This document shows, piece after piece, positions 60,648 through 64,000 of a stretch of DNA of 64,000 bases. This stretch comes from Cercis canadensis. Lineage: Eukaryota > Streptophyta > Magnoliopsida > Fabales > Fabaceae. Position numbers and translations under genes: made by a program. The stretch lies in assembly GCA_003255065.1 (NCBI GenBank), contig QAOA01003034.1, positions 185,956 through 249,955 of the forward strand, written 5' to 3'. The stretch's first letter is position 1, and each line of letters begins with the position of its first letter. The notes beneath the pieces were generated by a model. The model saw only the letters and a list, made by a program, of their open reading frames with translations. It was not told the DNA's origin and searched no databases.

Positions 60648-62091
60648 TGGACTTTATCCAGCAAGTGTACCGAGTCACACAAGTAGTAATAAATGAGTAG
60701 AGTATCGTCCTCAGGAATTAACGCAAGCAACTACCAATTTCTCCAACAGTAGTTCTATTTGGAAGAATAAACACTTTGGATTGAAGACAGCCTAAAAATG
60801 ACTACTGTGGTTCACTAAGTAACAAAATTCAAGCGAATACGTAAGGAACTTAAATAACGATTTAACTGTAAGATTGATGATAAGAACGAGAAGGTTAGGG
60901 GTTGATTTCATTCGTTTGCAAATTTGGTTACTTCATAGACAAAGTAACCTTGGGATCAGTACTGAACAACTTATTCTAGTTACAATTCCTTTGTTGTTGG
61001 TTACTTTCCCTAATGTGATTGAACACAATCCCTTGGTGAAACAATCTTCCTTATCCCAATTAATTGTCCAATTCCTTGACACAATTAACTAGTCTAGGTG
61101 ATTAAGCTATAGGAAATTAATTCAAGACCACCTAAACTAAGTTATTTATTCCTAGATTAACTTAATTCAGGACAGAACTCACAGAAGCACATTTGTATCT
61201 TACTATTCCTAGCATCGAAACGAATCTTTAACTATTCAAATGGAGGCCAGTCATTTAAACGCATTAATAACAGTAAATTTCATTCAACAAGAAGAATTGT
61301 ACTAAAACAAGTTCATTCAACCTTAAAACCTTATTACAAACGAATTATATCAAACCCCTAACACTAAGAGTTTAGCTACTCATGATTGAATTCAATAACA
61401 TTAAACAGATAAAATTCAACATAGGATGAGAAGAAGAAAAACTAGATGTAGATCGAGTCCCAATTGCTCTTCTTCGTGCTCTAGCTCCTCTCCTCCTTTA
61501 CTTCCCAAGTGCGGCCTCTTCCATCCTATGCATCAGAATCCTATTTATACTTATGTGAAATTAGGTCTTCTCATCAGAAATAGCTTAAACACGGCTCTAA
61601 CACGGCCGTGTTCTATTTCTGGACTTGGGCGTGTCACTTAAGGCGCTTTCCTGGTCATTGAACACGGGACCAGACACGGCCGTGTTCTTCTCTTGTCACT
61701 GCCCGTGTTCCTCAGACATGGTCTGTGTGTCTCCTTGCTCTGGGCGTGTTCTATATTTGTACACTTTGTCTAATCAACACGGCCATGTCTGATCTTGTCT
61801 TGGCCGTGTTTGTCCATAAGCTTGAACAGCAACTTCTGGATGTTAGACACGGGGGAAACACAACCGTGTTCCTCCTCTTATCATTATCAAGACTTCATAA
61901 AATGCTGGTTTCCTTGCATCTTGTTTCATGGATTTCTTCTAAATTCTTCCTTTTTCCTGATTAAACATTATGGGTACCTGACAACACCAATTCATAAATT
62001 AAATATCATGTTTAATAAGGATTTGCTCACAATGTAGGTAGAAATGTAGTATTAAAACATGGTTTTTTACAGTCCTAAAAGACAAGTATCA
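60648..62091 (-). repeat. 3' LTR of the Athila-like element
   Basis: The plus-strand left end is TGGACTTTATCCAGC and the right end is GACAAGTATCA, next to the PPT. It contains the phrase AGTATCGTCCTCAGGAATTA, typical of the LTR 3' part in this group, and a cluster of ACACGGCCGTGTT palindromes at 61590-61870. Boundaries are deduced from the TG/CA ends and the PPT, since the second LTR is not in the window. Confidence 0.6.
61590..61875. repeat. Cluster of ACACGGCCGTGTT palindromes
   Basis: Perfect or near-perfect copies near 61600 (ACACGGCCGTGTT), 61676 (same), 61778 (ACACGGCCATGTC) and 61863 (ACACAACCGTGTT), with half-sites GGGCGTGTC, TGAACACGGG, GCCCGTGTTC and GGCCGTGTTTG between them. Spacing is about 75-100 bp. 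Confidence 0.85.
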
Positions 62092-62104
62092 AATTCCCCC
62101 ACAT
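62092..62104 (-). promoter_or_regulatory. Polypurine tract
   Basis: Minus strand TGTGGGGGAATT directly before the inferred LTR start. Confidence 0.6.
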
Positions 62105-62954
62105 TCAACTAGTTAATGCTAAGAAATATAAATACATAATGCTAAGAACTCAAGTGTCTTATTATTTTTTTTTCTTGCATAGTTAAAGGTCCTAGGATAT
62201 GGTGTTCGGTCATTACCTGTGACCCACATTCAACTAGTTATGCTTCATTAGCATACTCATATCATTCTCCAGTTTCAGGCACAGAAGGTAGAGGAGCAGA
62301 GCTCCACTATGCTCACATTGATTCACAACTTGAAAACTCTTAAAAGCACTTCTAATAAATTTTTTTCAATTTGCAATAGCGAAATACCATTTTTCAGCAC
62401 AAGGTATTCAAACTAAATACTTTAAGCTTCGCAAGTATAAATTGACTTCCAGCATTCCTAAGTCCATTACACTTAAATACTTACTTCCTAATGCAGCAAG
62501 CTTCAAAGTAGAGTACTAAGCACAAAAATTTAATCAACAATTCAAAAATACTCATCCAAGAGATTCCAGAGGCAGAATGTTCCAATTCCACATGCTTCAG
62601 AACTCAAATGCATAAACCTAAATCAAGAATTATAAAAGTATACCCCTCCACACTTAAAGCATGCATTGTCTACAATGAATAGCTAGAGAGATAAGAGGAA
62701 GAATACTCCCTGAGGTATGAGAGTCCTGAACGGGCCAATGATTGGTGCATCAAGTCTAGTTGATCATAAACAGGGCCTGTAAGGAAGATAGACAACTAGA
62801 CCAGCGCACAACAAGTAAGGGGTGAATGCATAACCTAAATCAAATAGGAATGAAAAATAGAAAAATAAAAATTAGAGAAAATGCTAAACTACTCCCTTTG
62901 TGGTGCTTCAGACGGTTGGTCGGGTGGCGGTGCAGGTGGAGAATTGGACCGTGG
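62105..62954 (-). other. Athila-like element, non-coding region downstream of its ORF
   Basis: AT-rich. Minus strand TTTAAGTGTGGAGGGG near 62645 resembles the purine-rich phrase commonly found after the ORF in these elements. The small plus-strand ORF at 62826-63047 is a shadow. Confidence 0.5.
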
Positions 62955-63904
62955 AGGTCAGGACGAAGTGCACGGTGGGTGAATATGCTCAACTGCAGGG
63001 GTTGTGTTAGCATCATCCGTTGGCTCCTGGAAGATAGGCGGTGGTAGAGGTTGGAGTCCCAATGACTGACACATCATCTGAGAAATGGATTGAACCCACT
63101 GGTGATGTGCCAGCTCATAGGACATCAACTGATGTCTATGATGTCGCTCTCGGCGATTGTCCAAAATGAGACGGTTGACTTGGGTCCTTATCCTATCTAC
63201 CTCGACTTCTATCCGAGCCAACTGCCGTTCGAGAGGTGTTGGTTTCCTGTCTTCCTCGTCAGCTGAAGTGGACGGGACACCAGGATATGGTTGTGACAGT
63301 GAAGGTGCAGACGTGCTTGGCCCTACCGTCGGTTGTTCCTCTGACTAGGTTGTATTAGTGACAGGAGCATCCATGCATGGCTCCTCAAGTTGTGGACTGC
63401 CAGGTATAGCTCATTGTGGAGCACCGGCTAGAGCGAAGTAGGTGCCCTGGGTGTCAGTGCGGCGCTCCACCATGCCCATTGCCTTCAGGGTATCCATCCT
63501 CAACGGTAGAGGTCGACAAGCAACCGTGAGGGTAGTCTCGTCACCTATGACATCCAAGTGCCTGGCTAAGCGTGTGATAACATAGGCTCTCCCAATGGCT
63601 CCGAAGTTGCGTCTTTGCAGGTAACCCTTCACCAATTGCAGGAAGGCATATCCTAGATGGCATTGTTTTTTCTCCCGTATGCACTGGAGATAGAACAGGT
63701 CCCTCTTACTCACAACGCATGTGCTTTCCCTTCTCGCGTTTAATGAGTGGACCAGTAGCTTGTGGATGTATCGGAGTGCTGGTGACCAGAGAGTATAAGT
63801 CTTGGACCTTTTGGCTTCATAAGTGGCTTCAATGCTCACTTCCTTTTAGCATTCTGTCAAGTCTACGCTGGTGAAGGTCCAGTCTAGTTGGTATATGTCC
63901 CTCG
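62955..63904 (-). pseudogene. Athila-type / 'plant transposon protein' ORF, interrupted
   Basis: The minus-strand frame is readable from 63904: DIYQLDWTFTSVDLTEC, then a stop, then ATYEAKRSKTYTLWSPALRY, IHKLLVHSLNARRESTCVVS, KRDLFYLQCIREKK, GYAFLQLVKGYLQ, ITRLARHLDVIGDETTL. This is the all-helical domain of Athila-like ORFs. After a TGA (63411) and a TAG come a Pro/Ser-rich linker, then RIEVEVDRIRTQVNRLIL (helical), and a stop near 62955. Three internal stops. The N-terminal side is cut by an LTR at 63905. Function of this protein family is unknown. Confidence 0.7.
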
Positions 63905-64000
63905 TGATGAACACACTTTTTATACAATAGTTATTCCTCATACTTAGTCTTTTAAACCTCTTTTGGGCTGAATTGCATAGACTTAGACCTCATTTCATGA
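63905..64000 (+). mobile_element. Start of an LTR of the 54481 family, inserted in the Athila-like ORF
   Basis: TGATGAACACACTTTTTATA and onwards matches 54481-54576 at about 93% and in the same orientation. It interrupts the minus-strand ORF in mid-codon. The rest is outside the window, so solo LTR or full element cannot be told. Confidence 0.85.

Larger units (their letters stand above)
60648..64000 (-). mobile_element. Athila-like Ty3-derived element, minus orientation, partial
   Basis: The 3' LTR (60648-62091) is followed rightwards by a PPT, a non-coding region and a minus-strand ORF of the Athila / 'plant transposon protein' type, which is cut at 63905 by another LTR. The rest, including the 5' LTR, lies outside the window. 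No pol is seen in this part. Confidence 0.65.

Noticed and set aside
61426..62037. Plus-strand ORFs in the Athila-like LTR
   Set aside because: Shadows of LTR sequence and its palindromes; no domain.

Overview
This is a plant nuclear DNA window, almost certainly from a eudicot. It is AT-rich, carries spliced plant-type genes, has CCCTAAA-like telomeric sequence, and is dominated by plant transposon lineages (MULE, CACTA, Ogre/Tat-like and Athila-like Ty3, Ty1-copia, LINE). No species can be named from the sequence alone. Only two loci look like functional host genes: an F-box/DUF295 gene (31449-32726, +) and a five-exon aldo-keto reductase (42435-46542, -). A third, a plant voltage-gated proton channel homologue (48519-49241, +), is complete except for one in-frame TGA.

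Layout. 1-4070: right-hand part of a dead Mutator-like element (MULE) with, on the opposite strand, a decayed GRF zinc-finger/coiled-coil/membrane ORF. 4071-26826: a very large Ogre/Tat-like Ty3 element on the minus strand. It has gag but no recognisable pol, a 38-bp tandem array near its 3' end and ~0.9-kb tandem repeats in its 5' LTR. It has been hit by the MULE (in its 3' LTR), by an LTR inside gag (10532-11822) and by a 5.07-kb CACTA element (13180-18246) that carries pieces of two unrelated host genes. 26827-28091: telomere-like repeats and the right end of a second CACTA element. 28092-29680: a truncated copia relic.

30045-32726: two copies of a repeat with the snRNA-type motif GTCCCACATCG, then the F-box gene. 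33314-34555: a solitary LTR-like block. 34878-39661: a complete but inactivated copia element with LTRs, PBS, PPT and target duplication. 42435-49241: the aldo-keto reductase and the proton-channel homologue. 49731-50500: LINE 3' end. 50690-60647: a decayed Tat-like Ty3 element on the plus strand, containing a solo LTR (54481-55899) and an antisense ORF with its own TATA box and a likely intron. 60648-64000: an Athila-like element on the minus strand, itself interrupted at 63905 by an LTR of the same family as the solo LTR at 54481.

Assembly warning: seven single-N positions occur (6825, 8280, 9983, 13705, 22789, 30897, 47024). Five of them (6825, 8280, 13705, 22789, 30897) are followed by a direct duplication of sequence already seen to their left, and the segment ending at 9983 is such a copy. 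These look like unmerged contig overlaps or haplotypes, so the real locus is probably about 5 kb shorter and the copy numbers of some repeats are inflated.
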